Source of the DNA: a virus
Virus record (IMG/VR): IMGVR_UViG_3300017818_000007
Coordinates: 62,001-126,000 of that record
Strand: one strand, 5' to 3'
Length of the DNA: 64,000 bases
The position numbers were made by a program, and so were the translations under genes. Shown one piece after another: positions 19,201 to 28,262 of this stretch. Under the pieces are notes generated by a model. That model was given only the letters and a program-made list of their open reading frames with translations. It made no database searches and was not told where the DNA came from. Every line of letters starts with the position of its first letter. Position 1 is the stretch's first letter.

Positions 19201-22200
19201 GTCTAATGGAGTGTTAACATTGATGCTTTCAGTTGCAAACGGAGGTTTACTAAATTCAACTCTTGGCTCAATTTGATAAAATGCAGTATCGTCAAGACTT
19301 GTTTGAATTGGAGTCCCTGGAATCCAATGATCCCAACCTGGTAAGTCGTCACTTTCTCTTAGAATATATGCAACTTTACTTGACGGATCGTATGATTGGA
19401 TATAACCGTATTGTCCTTTACCTTTACCCTGCGTAATAAAAATACGCTTTCCATCATAAACACCACTACTATCTTCAACAGTATCAGTTGCACTTAATAA
19501 AAGTGTAGAACCTGTTCCACCTTGTGACTGACCTGTAGTAATACTAAATCCTGAACCACCAGGTGTAGATGAATCACCCGGATCAAGCATTCTAACTTGT
19601 GATAGTGATTTGTTTCTAAATTCTTTAAATTCTGCTTCTAAGTTAGAACCAGTACCTGAAAATGCATCAATATCTGCACTTGTATAATTTTGTCCAGCGT
19701 GTGCATAACCAAACAAATAAATTTCGTTGTCTAAATCTGTTAATACGTTTGATACTGTTGCGTCATTATCTCTGTTGTTTACATTTGCTGTAATTGGTGT
19801 TTCTAATAAGTCATACCCTTCAGCAACAGAACCGTAATCACCGTATGAGTTGTTTCCGTTTGTAGCACGAATCTTTCCGCCTGCTTCAGACAAGTATCCA
19901 ATATGACAATAATATGTAAACACTGATACAAGTTCTGATAATGCACCGTTAGTGACCCAAATACCAATACCGCCACTTATTACTTGTGTAAAGTCGTTAG
20001 CAACAATAGATTTATTACCACCTAAATGCAACCCACCGTCAATTTTCATTCCTACACAATTAGTACCAAATGTTGTGACATTTTGCACATAAGTAGATTT
20101 AGATGTGACCCACACATTACTATCACTTGGACCTGTTCCTGGATCTAAACTAACAAACGCAGGATGTCCTCCTACTGGACGTTTAGTGCCAAACTCGTTA
20201 ACAGCACTCATAGTTCCTACAAGGCCTTGTAGAGTACAATTTCTAATACCACAACCATTCTTTACGTGGAACATATCTGTTCCTTCGTATCCTGCGGCCG
20301 GAACAATTCTAGTTGATCTTAATTCATCTCCAACTACTGCAACATTAGCAGGAATTTTTAAAGGTAATATTTCTTTAAATTCACCAGTTGAAACAAATAC
20401 TGTTGCTGGTGTTCTGTTTACTGTATCACCTGCAATGTGATCTAGTGCATACTTAACAGTTCTAAACGGATTTTGTTTTGTGGCGCCGCGTGTTGCTTCG
20501 TCAACACCGTCAAGTGCTACATAAAAATTATTTTTAGAATCTCCTAAAAGATCCCATTGTGGACCTTGTCCTAAACTTGAGTCTGCATTTGTTTGTGGTA
20601 AACCTTTAAGTACAGTTCCTAGGTCACCAATTTCTAAACGCTCATTTGATCCTGCACTGTAAGTTTTAATATCGCCAGGTCTTGCAAGTACGTTTGTTCT
20701 AATACCTTGTACGTATACTTTCCAGTATACTGGAATAGTTTTTCTTGTATCTTGATCCGGTCTACTATTAGCACTATTAGCATCATGTCTTCTAATACAC
20801 TGATAAGCAGTTCCTGCCCAAAGTACAATGTCGCCTAATTCGTATGCATTAAGTGTAGAGTCTGCATCAAAATCATTCCAAGGTCCTTTAAAAGAAACAC
20901 CAGGCATTAATAAATCCCAATTAGATGTTCCACTAACTGAAATTACTTGAACACCACTTGATCCTGTGTTATTATAATCTGCAAAATAAATTGCATCTGG
21001 ACAATCAGGTTCAAGTTTAACAATAACTTGTCTAACTGTTGCTGTATTAAATCCTGAATTATAATCTTCTAAACTTGCTACAATTTCGTCATCTAAAATA
21101 TAAGTTGTTTGCACTCCAGTAAATAATTCATTACCACCATCTGCTACATTTAAGAATCCGTCTGTTGTATCTGCTGGATAAATTGGATGAGAATCGTTTG
21201 AACTATGCGATTGATCTAAAATTAATGTAGTGCCACGTGTATAAGTTTTATTTGGTGTTGTGACTCCGTCCCAATTAAAGGCTGTTCCAAATGTAATACT
21301 AACATCTGTTTTAATACCGCTGTCTGGTTTACTACCAACGTTGTCGATAACTGCCCAGTACAAATAACCGTGATTTCTTACAACATCACCTACTTTATAA
21401 GGTTGTACCGCAGACCAATCATTTTTAAAATTATACCATTCACTTAAAAGTTCCCAATCATTTACTTCTACTGAAGGAACTTTATTAGTATGGAACGTTT
21501 TACAATAGTATGTATATCCACCATATTCAACAATATCACCGGGTTGGTAATTTGTATCTGCGTTCCATTGTTCTTCATATGCCATTCCTGCAACATATAA
21601 ATTCCAATAAGATTCTGTGTCTCTAAATAACGGATCATCAGTTTCCTCGTCAGTGCCTGTGACAGTATGTGTAGCATTACAAACATAAATTGCTTGACTA
21701 TGCCTAACCATATCACCAACTTTCCATTTAATTGTGTTTGGTGTTCCGCCTTGAACGTGTGCTGTTGGTGCTGTCCAGAGACCTTTGTATTCAATACCAG
21801 GAACAACTAAATCCCACCAACCTTCTACGTCTACTTCGTTTTCAAAATTACTTGTTGAAGTGTGTTGAGCATTTGCTCTATAAACATATCCTCCATAACG
21901 AACAATGTCTTGTGGTTTATAATTTGTTGCAGGTGCCCATTCGTTTAACCAATCATCACCTGTGACTATTCTTTCCCAATATCCTTGATCGCCTGCTAGT
22001 CCTTCGGCATTTGTTCCTGAAGTGTGTGCAGTTGTACATCTCCAAGTTGAACCGCCGGCTCTAACAACATCACCGACTTGATATGGTGTAAATCCAACCC
22101 AATCTCCAGACCAATGAGATCCAAATACGTGAGTTGTCCAAAATCTAATGTTATTTGCGTGACCAAAATCAGCATCTGTTAGTGCCTGGTGTCCTTGTGT

Positions 22201-22866
22201 ACAACGGTAAATTATGCCGCCTCGTTCTACTAAATCGTTTATGTAATATAGTTTAGGCGTAATAGTAATAACATTGTTTCCGGTTTCAGGATCAATTGAA
22301 CTTACTGAAGTACTGTTTTGCCATGCACCCTGCCAACTATATCCTTCAGACATAATTTCCCATCTAGTAGTAGCAGGAGTACCGCTAACTTCTAAACTTT
22401 GAACTACACCAGGTACAACTAACGCACCTTCGTATGCATTATCAACTGTGGCTACTGTGACTGTTGCATCATTTACTCCGCGGACGCCGCCTACTTGATC
22501 GCCTGGAATTACAAAATATTCTTTAGCAACATAGTTTCTACCACCAGCAACAAGTGTCACAGAATATTTCTTACCGCTTCGTGTGACTGTAAAGTCAATT
22601 CCTGTTCCGTCTACTGTTGTATTTTGACCGCCAGCATTTGCAGATAGGTTAAATTCGTCATCAACACCGTTTGGTGCACTATATGGCTCTGGATATGTAA
22701 AGTCATATAAAAAGTCGCCATAAAAATCATCTTGTGATGTGTGTGCCGCTGTACAGAAGTAAACATTACCATTAACTGTCACAATGTCATCTAGTGCATA
22801 TGCGACATCAGGCGCCCAATCGCCTCTGTATTTGTAAGTAAATCTGTCTAGTTTAAACTGTGCCAT
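16282..22866 (-). CDS. Giant modular tail fibre protein B (2194 aa)
   Basis: Paralogue of fibre A with the same order. Eight chitin-binding-like repeats (such as WVGFTPYQVGDVVRAGG) occupy residues 1-520 and 640-710. A beta-helix region lies near 780-1050 and contains a block almost identical to fibre A (SIVANDFTQVISGGIGIWVT). Propeller-like DG-x-x-W repeats follow, then a TDQDGNFRVGELFEVEQ C-terminal part. Unlike A it carries three cupredoxin-like beta-sandwich insertions, near 520-645, 1330-1460 and 1705-1845, each ending with a (I/M)YYxxYNNTG-like strand or a variant of it. None has a full copper site. It probably forms a second receptor-binding fibre or a heteromer with A. Confidence 0.8.
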   Translation of the reverse strand: MAQFKLDRFTYKYRGDWAPDVAYALDDIVTVNGNVYFCTAAHTSQDDFYGDFLYDFTYPEPYSAPNGVDDEFNLSANAGGQNTTVDGTGIDFTVTRSGKKYSVTLVAGGRNYVAKEYFVIPGDQVGGVRGVNDATVTVATVDNAYEGALVVPGVVQSLEVSGTPATTRWEIMSEGYSWQGAWQNSTSVSSIDPETGNNVITITPKLYYINDLVERGGIIYRCTQGHQALTDADFGHANNIRFWTTHVFGSHWSGDWVGFTPYQVGDVVRAGGSTWRCTTAHTSGTNAEGLAGDQGYWERIVTGDDWLNEWAPATNYKPQDIVRYGGYVYRANAQHTSTSNFENEVDVEGWWDLVVPGIEYKGLWTAPTAHVQGGTPNTIKWKVGDMVRHSQAIYVCNATHTVTGTDEETDDPLFRDTESYWNLYVAGMAYEEQWNADTNYQPGDIVEYGGYTYYCKTFHTNKVPSVEVNDWELLSEWYNFKNDWSAVQPYKVGDVVRNHGYLYWAVIDNVGSKPDSGIKTDVSITFGTAFNWDGVTTPNKTYTRGTTLILDQSHSSNDSHPIYPADTTDGFLNVADGGNELFTGVQTTYILDDEIVASLEDYNSGFNTATVRQVIVKLEPDCPDAIYFADYNNTGSSGVQVISVSGTSNWDLLMPGVSFKGPWNDFDADSTLNAYELGDIVLWAGTAYQCIRRHDANSANSRPDQDTRKTIPVYWKVYVQGIRTNVLARPGDIKTYSAGSNERLEIGDLGTVLKGLPQTNADSSLGQGPQWDLLGDSKNNFYVALDGVDEATRGATKQNPFRTVKYALDHIAGDTVNRTPATVFVSTGEFKEILPLKIPANVAVVGDELRSTRIVPAAGYEGTDMFHVKNGCGIRNCTLQGLVGTMSAVNEFGTKRPVGGHPAFVSLDPGTGPSDSNVWVTSKSTYVQNVTTFGTNCVGMKIDGGLHLGGNKSIVANDFTQVISGGIGIWVTNGALSELVSVFTYYCHIGYLSEAGGKIRATNGNNSYGDYGSVAEGYDLLETPITANVNNRDNDATVSNVLTDLDNEIYLFGYAHAGQNYTSADIDAFSGTGSNLEAEFKEFRNKSLSQVRMLDPGDSSTPGGSGFSITTGQSQGGTGSTLLLSATDTVEDSSGVYDGKRIFITQGKGKGQYGYIQSYDPSSKVAYILRESDDLPGWDHWIPGTPIQTSLDDTAFYQIEPRVEFSKPPFATESINVNTPLDYKKVVFGNNRYVAIAQSEFGNSGTDQFVYSTNGTSWTAGNMDGSNLPQSTGRWSWQDLDYGGGKFVAVAKEGIVAVSSDGENWTMYEVTNDSTGVQTRYIAFGDNPTIEQTFKVTVSVPGDNPLYHFDGAVNTAPDISVVEGNTYTFNQNDGSNNNCPIYFSSTPEGINGGGDEYTEGVKYYLNNKQVADLAAYVSGFNAAQTRKVVWTVPNSLVGVPMYYVNYNSTGSGVQPDSSYALVRVDGRSEWLVTSNGSPEYFQSLDYGNTWTAGQLPSAESFDGGVRGMAYGSGKFVAVAGDWDSSKMRIYTKTPGNTEWAENFVSMGDMSNVESMVYGNNIFLATETNSDDVWINPTGGHGAWYRQENVLPSTGNWFLGYGQGVYVAFKPNTDEFAISENGIFWEAKTLPTTANWTTCGIGTPGNSCKFVLMGSGSPLQGSGEQNAVVIQAGRKPFARMFVKNTRAGEFWIYDPGSNYESDLLNVNNTFAVTFGRNAADTADVYFIDGSENPTLTFTEGRRYTFDLSDESLKNYGGAVVDGVVEDNIHPLNIYQDAAKTIVWSDNVVYRFGTTVVSRDVFLRDFADYANRTVEIEIQYDAPSGLYYGSTEDAGATAITIEETDAMSMTVSDPLATVDPYVKLRIANGVLPQPSFRNRGTKFRSATASVTGDGYADVYQTGNKIKVTDLTREPGPGANLSITGIDGKTYLVTKVTDITGSEPTLSATIQISPTLGVDESPDHNTALVMREQYSQVRLTFHDFLDIGTGNKNSTRYPVRYLQGFTEADEDAVKQQNETDFSDGGRVFYSSTDQDGNFRVGELFEVEQASGIITINADQFDLSGLTELSLGGVTLGGTGAVIKEFSIDPLFVANSDNVVPTQKAIAAYVKSRITGGGSSVNVNKVTAGVITSGDSGQEIDTTDGSVIQAKAKISFEGGVGGDMAARAFFAFGTDIAISDDFGGQDESGGNTNDNYGA

Positions 22867-22880
22867 TTATTTCTCACCTA

Positions 22881-22886
22881 TATTTA
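22881..22886 (-). promoter_or_regulatory. Late promoter core TAAATA
   Basis: Minus-strand TAAATA just upstream of fibre B. The predicted +1 at 22875 (G) leaves only about nine bases before the ATG. The core partly overlaps AGGTGAG, the likely ribosome binding site for read-through messages. Confidence 0.45.
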
Positions 22887-23231
22887 ACTGTAATCATATG
22901 GTTGATTTACTCTTGCGACTAAATTTCCATCTTCGTTGATGTAGTAATTAATCTTTTGGTAATCCCATCTGTATTGTTCATATTTTAAGTTGTTATAAAC
23001 CTTTTCGTGGTTTACATCTCTACCTTCAAAAAAGTCTTGTCCAATATCAAAATCGTTATAGTTCTCTGCACTATTACCAGGAACGTTAATTTCAATTTGA
23101 TCATTTGGATTTAATTGGTCAACAATAGCAAGGTAAATTGTACCGTCGTCTAGTTTTCTTAAACCATAGAAGTATCTGGTATTCATACCATCTATTAGTT
23201 GTTCCATATTTCCGCCGATATAATTTGCCAT
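22884..23231 (-). CDS. Small structural protein of unknown role
   Basis: This is a 115-aa protein beginning MANYIGGNMEQLIDGM, with a Tyr/Asn/Asp-rich second half (YRWDYQKINYYINEDG). It lies between the giant fibre B and a small beta-protein gene, with AGGAGATAACG upstream. I do not recognise a family. A fibre-attachment or fibre-assembly role is inferred from position only. Confidence 0.55.
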   Translation of the reverse strand: MANYIGGNMEQLIDGMNTRYFYGLRKLDDGTIYLAIVDQLNPNDQIEINVPGNSAENYNDFDIGQDFFEGRDVNHEKVYNNLKYEQYRWDYQKINYYINEDGNLVARVNQPYDYS

Positions 23232-23243
23232 CGTTATCTCCTA

Positions 23244-23573
23244 TTAAGTTTGTTCCGCATAACTTATTACTGCGTCAACGCTATCTGCATAACTTGACGA
23301 AATTTGTAAAGTATGATATTCATCTAGTACTAATTTCTCACTACCATTTAATGCTCTTAGTGATCCGTTTGGTGGTATTGGAACATCTTTTGCGTAATAT
23401 GCTACAACACTACCTGCGTCTTTAACCATAACACTTCCTAACACTGTACTATCTTTTGTATTTGCTAGTGAAATGCCCATAATTACAACTTTTCTATTAA
23501 CAGGAACATTGATCGCATCAATTGGTAATTGACCTACGTCTTTTATAATTGCATTTTTTAATATCGTTGCCAT
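23244..23573 (-). CDS. Small beta-rich structural protein
   Basis: This is a 109-aa protein: MATILKNAIIKDVGQL, a strand VVIMGISLANTKDS, a Pro/Gly turn (VPIPPNGSLRALNG) and a closing strand of Ser/Tyr/Ala residues. It has the same overall design as the 105-aa and 114-aa proteins at 9401-9718 and 27909-28253. It probably forms part of the tail or fibre attachment site. It is spaced about ten bases from each neighbour in one transcription unit. Confidence 0.55.
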   Translation of the reverse strand: MATILKNAIIKDVGQLPIDAINVPVNRKVVIMGISLANTKDSTVLGSVMVKDAGSVVAYYAKDVPIPPNGSLRALNGSEKLVLDEYHTLQISSSYADSVDAVISYAEQT

Positions 23574-23582
23574 CTATTTTCT

Positions 23583-26500
23583 CTATCCATATATTAATGC
23601 GTTTAAGAATGATAGTTCTTCCGCTTCTTGGAATGTAATACCACCCTGTTGTCCAACAACAGATGCCCATACACTACCATCCCACACTTCTAATCTACTC
23701 TGCTGAGTGTTATATCTTGTTAAACCTACAGCAAGATTAGACACTGGTCTATTGTTGTTATCACCTACTGGAAACTTAAGACCATATGTTCCATTAAAAT
23801 CCACATATCCTTCGTCTGTTCCAGCAAAGTTAATCTGTGAATCACTTACTACATTAGTTATCGTATTTGTGCCCTGATCCCACTCTACATCTCCAATTAC
23901 TACTTTACCTGTACCGTTTGGAGCAATAGTTAAATCTGCATCTGTAGCCTCTGTACTAAGTGTATTAACGTGAATTGTGTCAGTATTAAAACGTGTTGCA
24001 TTTAAATCTGCTGTTAGTCCTGCCGCGCCATTATAAAATCTAAATGTATCGTCGTCATTACCTTGTGTTAATTCTGCTGTGATATAAGTGTCTAAGTCTT
24101 GGTCAACAACACCACTTACACTACCACCAACTGCATTCCAAAATCCGTCTGCATATAATTCAAATACGTTTGAACTTGTGTTATATCTAAACATACCATT
24201 AACAGGTGTGCCCGGTCTTTGAGCAGTTGTACCTGCAGGAAGTTTAATAGCATCATCACTGTTAAAGTCTACATATCCGTCGCCGTGTGCAAAAATTTCT
24301 AAATTAGTATCGTTTCTAAATGTTTGTACAGAGTTGTTAATTAATTTAACTTCGTCTGAAATAAATGATGTTGTTTGTAAACCATCACTATCGATATAAG
24401 CAATAGTTGTTCCTGCAACATCAAAAGTAATAACATCATTGTCTGCACCAAGTGTAGTTTCAACGTTTACTTTAGTATCACCATCTTGGTCACGGATTTC
24501 ATTAAATCCGCCATTAATCACTAAGTTTCCGTCAATTACAACATCTGATGATCCATCTGGATTAATTGTTAAGTCACCGCTTGTAGTAATGATTTGATTA
24601 CCACTAATTCTAATATTTCCTGTTTCAACTCTGCTAGGATCTACAATAGTTGTATTTCCACCGTCAGTAAATGTTAAACCAGATAATGAACTAATATCAA
24701 AACTTTCTGCTTCAAATGTGACGTTTCCTGTTTCTTGGTCAACAGTAAATGCATTACCAACTCTAAAGTCACCGCTTTGGTCAATTGAACTGAATAATAC
24801 TTTACCGTTGTTTGTTTCAGTAATTTCGTTTGCTTGAATTACTCTAGAAACATCATTTTCTAAATTCTTTCCAACGCCTACGTATCCAAAGTTATGATTG
24901 ATCAATCTTAGGAGAACACCGTCGCCGTCTGCAATAACACCTTGATTTCCGTAAACGTTTGCACTACCAATTGCTCTTAGTTCAGCACCAAATTGTTTAA
25001 GATCAATAAATTCAATGCCTGTTGCACTACCACCACTTGAAGAAGAAATATCAACTTGAACTGCTACATCTTCTGTGACTGTTGTACTAGCATTTGCACC
25101 ATTAAAGTGTGTTAAAAATACTGTTGTGCTATCTCCAACAAACTCTGCTGTTGGTGTTGAAAAACCTGACAAATATCTTGGTAAACCTTTAGTGACTCTT
25201 AGTTCGTCTACATATCCTGTAAACAAGTTTGTGTTATTATAGTCGCCACCAATACCAAACATTCTTGCTGTACCATAGTTGTTTGTATCACTATATGTTG
25301 ATCCGTCTTGATTTCCGTTAACAAACAATTTTGTTCCATCGTTTGATCTAGAAACAGCAATATGGTACCAAGTGTTTGTTAGTAGTACATCTGTTCCAGT
25401 AATAACATCACTACCAGCAACAGCAACTCTTACATTAGCACCGTTAGTATAAACACTAATTGCATTATCACTTGCTTCTGTTCTCATATCAAACAAGTAT
25501 TGTGTTCCTGTGACTCCGTCAAATCTAAAGAAGCCTTCAACTGTAAAGTTTCCTTCTCCAAATCCAAAATCATTTGAACTAGGCACACTTGCATAATCAC
25601 CTGTGCCATCTAGGTATAAACTTGCTGTACCAAACTTTTTCTGTGTAGTACTTAAAGAACTATTTCCTGTTAGGTTAATAGTTTTACTTTTTCTATCAGT
25701 TGTTGTAGACCAACCTGAAACTTTACCATCAAATGTTAATCTTAATCTGCCGTCAACTGTTTCTTTTGATTCAATAGTACCTTGTGCTAGTACTGTTGAT
25801 CCGTCTTCTGATGTTAAAGTGACTGTGTCGGTGACATTAAACGTTCCTGTGTATCCCGATAAATCAACAATAGTTTTTCCGTCGCCGCCTCTACCAGCAC
25901 TACCTGATTCGCCAACAATGCCTTTGTCAGCAAAATAAACAAAACTGTTTAACCACTCACATCTTGCACCATTAGTCATATACAAACCAACGGAATTTGG
26001 TACAAAGAAAGTAGTATCATTAAACAACATTGCCGCTTCAATTGAACTTGCAGAAACTAAACTACCATCAATTTTTGCACCACGTCCTGCATCTCCACTA
26101 TCAAAACCATAAGGATCACTAGCACTAGTTGTAGTACCTTTGTTTAATACTGTACAGTTTATTATATATGGTGATTGCAATGGAACACTTAATGATCCAG
26201 CAGGATCAAAACTAAAAGCATAACCTGTGTCGTTTGACGAGTTATACTTCATATTTTTAATTGCTAAATGTTGAATAGTTGTAGCACTGTTTAAGTGAAA
26301 ACAATCTAAATCTTCTGTTGCAACAGTTGGACTAACAACAGTTGCACGTAAGCCTGCGCCGTCTACTGTGACTCCTGCTGGTACTACTAGTGGAAATTCT
26401 TCTGTATAAATTCCTGCAGAAACTTTAATAATATCACCTGAACTTGCTTGACTCAAAGCGTGTTTGATTGTTGCAAATGCACTGTCAATACTAGTGCCTT

Positions 26501-27269
26501 CTTCTGCGTCGTCACCGTTTTGTGTCACAAATAATGTCTGACCTTCTTCATTTAAAAGCAAGTTTTCAATTCTTACTTTACCTGTTCCGTTAGCACGAAT
26601 AGTTAAATCTGCATTACTGTCAATAGTTTCAATTGTTGAATCTGTAATTTGAATATTATCAATATTTGCTTGTCTAGAGTTTAGTGTTTTCCAACGTTTG
26701 CTAGGAGTACCTAGTGTGTAAATTTGATCAGCATCTGGAATAATATTTGAAACAACATCTGCTTTAAAATTAACAGTGTCTGTGTCAGCATCACCTAAAT
26801 TAATATTTCCGCCAGCAGTAATATTGCCAGTTGCATATAAGTTTCCTGTGACGTTTGTGTTTCCTAATAGTTCAATAGTACCTGTTCCATTAGGAGCAAG
26901 TTCGATAGGAGCATTACTATCAATTGTACTGATAGTGTTGTCATTCATTTCTAATGAATCAACTTGAATTCTTGAATGGTAAATTACAGGATCACCACCT
27001 GAAGGTGTAAGTTCAATAGTACCTAGTGTACTACTAATTGTGTTTCCTTGAAAAGTTAAATTACCTGTTGTTGCTGAATTTGTTGCAATCCAGTCTGTGA
27101 CTTGTACTGTACCGTTTACATCTAGTTCATAGGAAGGATTGGTCTTTTTGATACCAATGCGACCATTGTTAACATCCAAATATAATAAATCCGTTTCAAA
27201 CGCCAAGTCCACACCATTACGGAGCAGATTTGCCTTTAACAACGGACCCGAAATACGACCGACGGCCAT
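23583..27269 (-). CDS. Long tail fibre with LamG-like domain (1228 aa)
   Basis: The N-terminus (LYLDVNNGRIGIKKTNP, then repeats of the type TGNLTFQGNTISS) is a fibre-shaft pattern common in marine myoviruses. Near residues 250-330 a beta-helix entry (LFVTQNGDDAEEGTSIDSAF) resembles that of the giant fibres. Residues of about 540-700 form a LamG/concanavalin-like domain: ASLYLDGTGDYASVP, FTVEGFFRF, WYHIAVSRSNDGTKLFVNG, GYVDELRVTKG. The C-terminus has two PVNGMFRYNTSSNVFELYADG-type modules. LamG domains often bind glycans, so this is probably another receptor-binding or side fibre. It has a structured leader of 99 nt and a late core at 27374-27379. Confidence 0.78.
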   Translation of the reverse strand: MAVGRISGPLLKANLLRNGVDLAFETDLLYLDVNNGRIGIKKTNPSYELDVNGTVQVTDWIATNSATTGNLTFQGNTISSTLGTIELTPSGGDPVIYHSRIQVDSLEMNDNTISTIDSNAPIELAPNGTGTIELLGNTNVTGNLYATGNITAGGNINLGDADTDTVNFKADVVSNIIPDADQIYTLGTPSKRWKTLNSRQANIDNIQITDSTIETIDSNADLTIRANGTGKVRIENLLLNEEGQTLFVTQNGDDAEEGTSIDSAFATIKHALSQASSGDIIKVSAGIYTEEFPLVVPAGVTVDGAGLRATVVSPTVATEDLDCFHLNSATTIQHLAIKNMKYNSSNDTGYAFSFDPAGSLSVPLQSPYIINCTVLNKGTTTSASDPYGFDSGDAGRGAKIDGSLVSASSIEAAMLFNDTTFFVPNSVGLYMTNGARCEWLNSFVYFADKGIVGESGSAGRGGDGKTIVDLSGYTGTFNVTDTVTLTSEDGSTVLAQGTIESKETVDGRLRLTFDGKVSGWSTTTDRKSKTINLTGNSSLSTTQKKFGTASLYLDGTGDYASVPSSNDFGFGEGNFTVEGFFRFDGVTGTQYLFDMRTEASDNAISVYTNGANVRVAVAGSDVITGTDVLLTNTWYHIAVSRSNDGTKLFVNGNQDGSTYSDTNNYGTARMFGIGGDYNNTNLFTGYVDELRVTKGLPRYLSGFSTPTAEFVGDSTTVFLTHFNGANASTTVTEDVAVQVDISSSSGGSATGIEFIDLKQFGAELRAIGSANVYGNQGVIADGDGVLLRLINHNFGYVGVGKNLENDVSRVIQANEITETNNGKVLFSSIDQSGDFRVGNAFTVDQETGNVTFEAESFDISSLSGLTFTDGGNTTIVDPSRVETGNIRISGNQIITTSGDLTINPDGSSDVVIDGNLVINGGFNEIRDQDGDTKVNVETTLGADNDVITFDVAGTTIAYIDSDGLQTTSFISDEVKLINNSVQTFRNDTNLEIFAHGDGYVDFNSDDAIKLPAGTTAQRPGTPVNGMFRYNTSSNVFELYADGFWNAVGGSVSGVVDQDLDTYITAELTQGNDDDTFRFYNGAAGLTADLNATRFNTDTIHVNTLSTEATDADLTIAPNGTGKVVIGDVEWDQGTNTITNVVSDSQINFAGTDEGYVDFNGTYGLKFPVGDNNNRPVSNLAVGLTRYNTQQSRLEVWDGSVWASVVGQQGGITFQEAEELSFLNALIYG

Positions 27270-27379
27270 TGTGTTCTCCTATAAACCGGGCATCCTGTGC
27301 CTCTAACCACCTTACATAGCGGGTTAACCACTGTTTGTCCTGCAAACCTAAACGGTCAAGTTTGCATTAATAGTATTTA
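27270..27379 (-). promoter_or_regulatory. Late promoter core and structured 5' leader of the LamG fibre gene
   Basis: TAAATA at 27374-27379 predicts +1 at 27368 (A) and a 99-nt leader. The leader contains a perfect 7-bp hairpin (TGCAAAC at 27341-27347 pairing with 27360-27366, 12-nt loop) and a minimal ORF of three codons (ATG CAA ACT TGA) that starts next to the 5' end. AGGAGA follows close to the real start. This may be a translational control or mRNA stability element. Confidence 0.45.
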
Positions 27380-27415
27380 GTCTTTATTGGAAAAACCGTA
27401 AGTATGTAGTTAAAA

Positions 27416-27904
27416 TTAACCTACGATACTACCGTCGAAGCCGTGTATAACGGTGACGTCTTTACCTAAAGGAACAGGAGAATCAAACTTAATATATTTG
27501 TTGCCGTTAACATCAACAGTCATAGTATAGTTTACACCTGCAATTTGCACAACGTTTTCAACAAGTACAAGTACATTCTCAGCCGCGGCTGGTGATGGAC
27601 TTAGTACACCAAATTGTGTTTCAGAGGCATCGCCAGTTCCTAAGTTTTGAACTTGAATGTTTCCTGGACGATCAGATCTAATTGTTTCCCAAGCATTATT
27701 AATATATGCTTCAATCTCATTAATTTGACTATTATAACGAATTGTTCCGTTAACAGGTGCGCCACTACGTTGGCTAGTATCACCAGTACCAAGTTGTAAA
27801 CCACCAACAGCACCTTGGAAACTTACAGAGCCGTCAATGTCAACAAACACTGATTTGTCAACTATCATTTTTCTGTTAATCTGTTGTTGTTTTACAAAAC
27901 GCAT
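27416..27904 (-). CDS. Fibre-associated structural protein
   Basis: This is a 162-aa protein, MRFVKQQQINRKMIVDKS, then FVDIDGSVSFQGAVGGLQLG. The module GAPVNGTIRYNSQINEIEAY is the same as the repeated C-terminal modules of the 1228-aa fibre, which links the two proteins. It ends with a beta-rich segment closing GKDVTVIHGFDG. It is probably a short fibre or adaptor. It starts four bases after the 114-aa gene with no clear promoter of its own. Confidence 0.6.
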   Translation of the reverse strand: MRFVKQQQINRKMIVDKSVFVDIDGSVSFQGAVGGLQLGTGDTSQRSGAPVNGTIRYNSQINEIEAYINNAWETIRSDRPGNIQVQNLGTGDASETQFGVLSPSPAAAENVLVLVENVVQIAGVNYTMTVDVNGNKYIKFDSPVPLGKDVTVIHGFDGSIVG

Positions 27905-27908
27905 ATTA

Positions 27909-28253
27909 TTACACCGCTATTGTTGAAATAGTGACTGAAATAGTTGCTGGAGATGTTGTTTGACAAATGATTTTGTCACCCGACTCCATTACAAACTTTT
28001 CAGTATCCATGATAAAAGTTTCACCTGCTGGAACTTTTAACTGATGTAAAATTTTGTTAACATCAGTTGCACTTTGTCCTGATTGTACAACGTGTACGTC
28101 AAGATATGTGTCAGCATCAGTTAGAATATTATCACCTGGAATGTTATCTGCATCAGCATAATTACAGAAAATCATACTAGTAATAGCATTTTCACCTGTA
28201 GATGTGTATACTGTTGTTAATGTTGCATCTATAAAACTATTCGTTATTGCCAT
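27909..28253 (-). CDS. Small beta-rich structural protein
   Basis: This is a 114-aa protein opening MAITNSFIDATLTTVY. It has a strand AITSMIFCNYADAD, an LKVPAGETFIMDTEKF middle and a closing run of Thr/Ile/Val. This matches the layout of the small proteins at 9401-9718 and 23244-23573, placing it in a family of tail or fibre-joint proteins. It sits in a transcription unit beginning at the 309-aa gene. Confidence 0.55.
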   Translation of the reverse strand: MAITNSFIDATLTTVYTSTGENAITSMIFCNYADADNIPGDNILTDADTYLDVHVVQSGQSATDVNKILHQLKVPAGETFIMDTEKFVMESGDKIICQTTSPATISVTISTIAV

Positions 28254-28262
28254 ATCTTTATC

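Noticed and set aside
9737-22866. Regularly spaced repeats as a CRISPR array
   Set aside because: The repeats are in-frame protein modules that differ in DNA sequence and have no constant spacer length.
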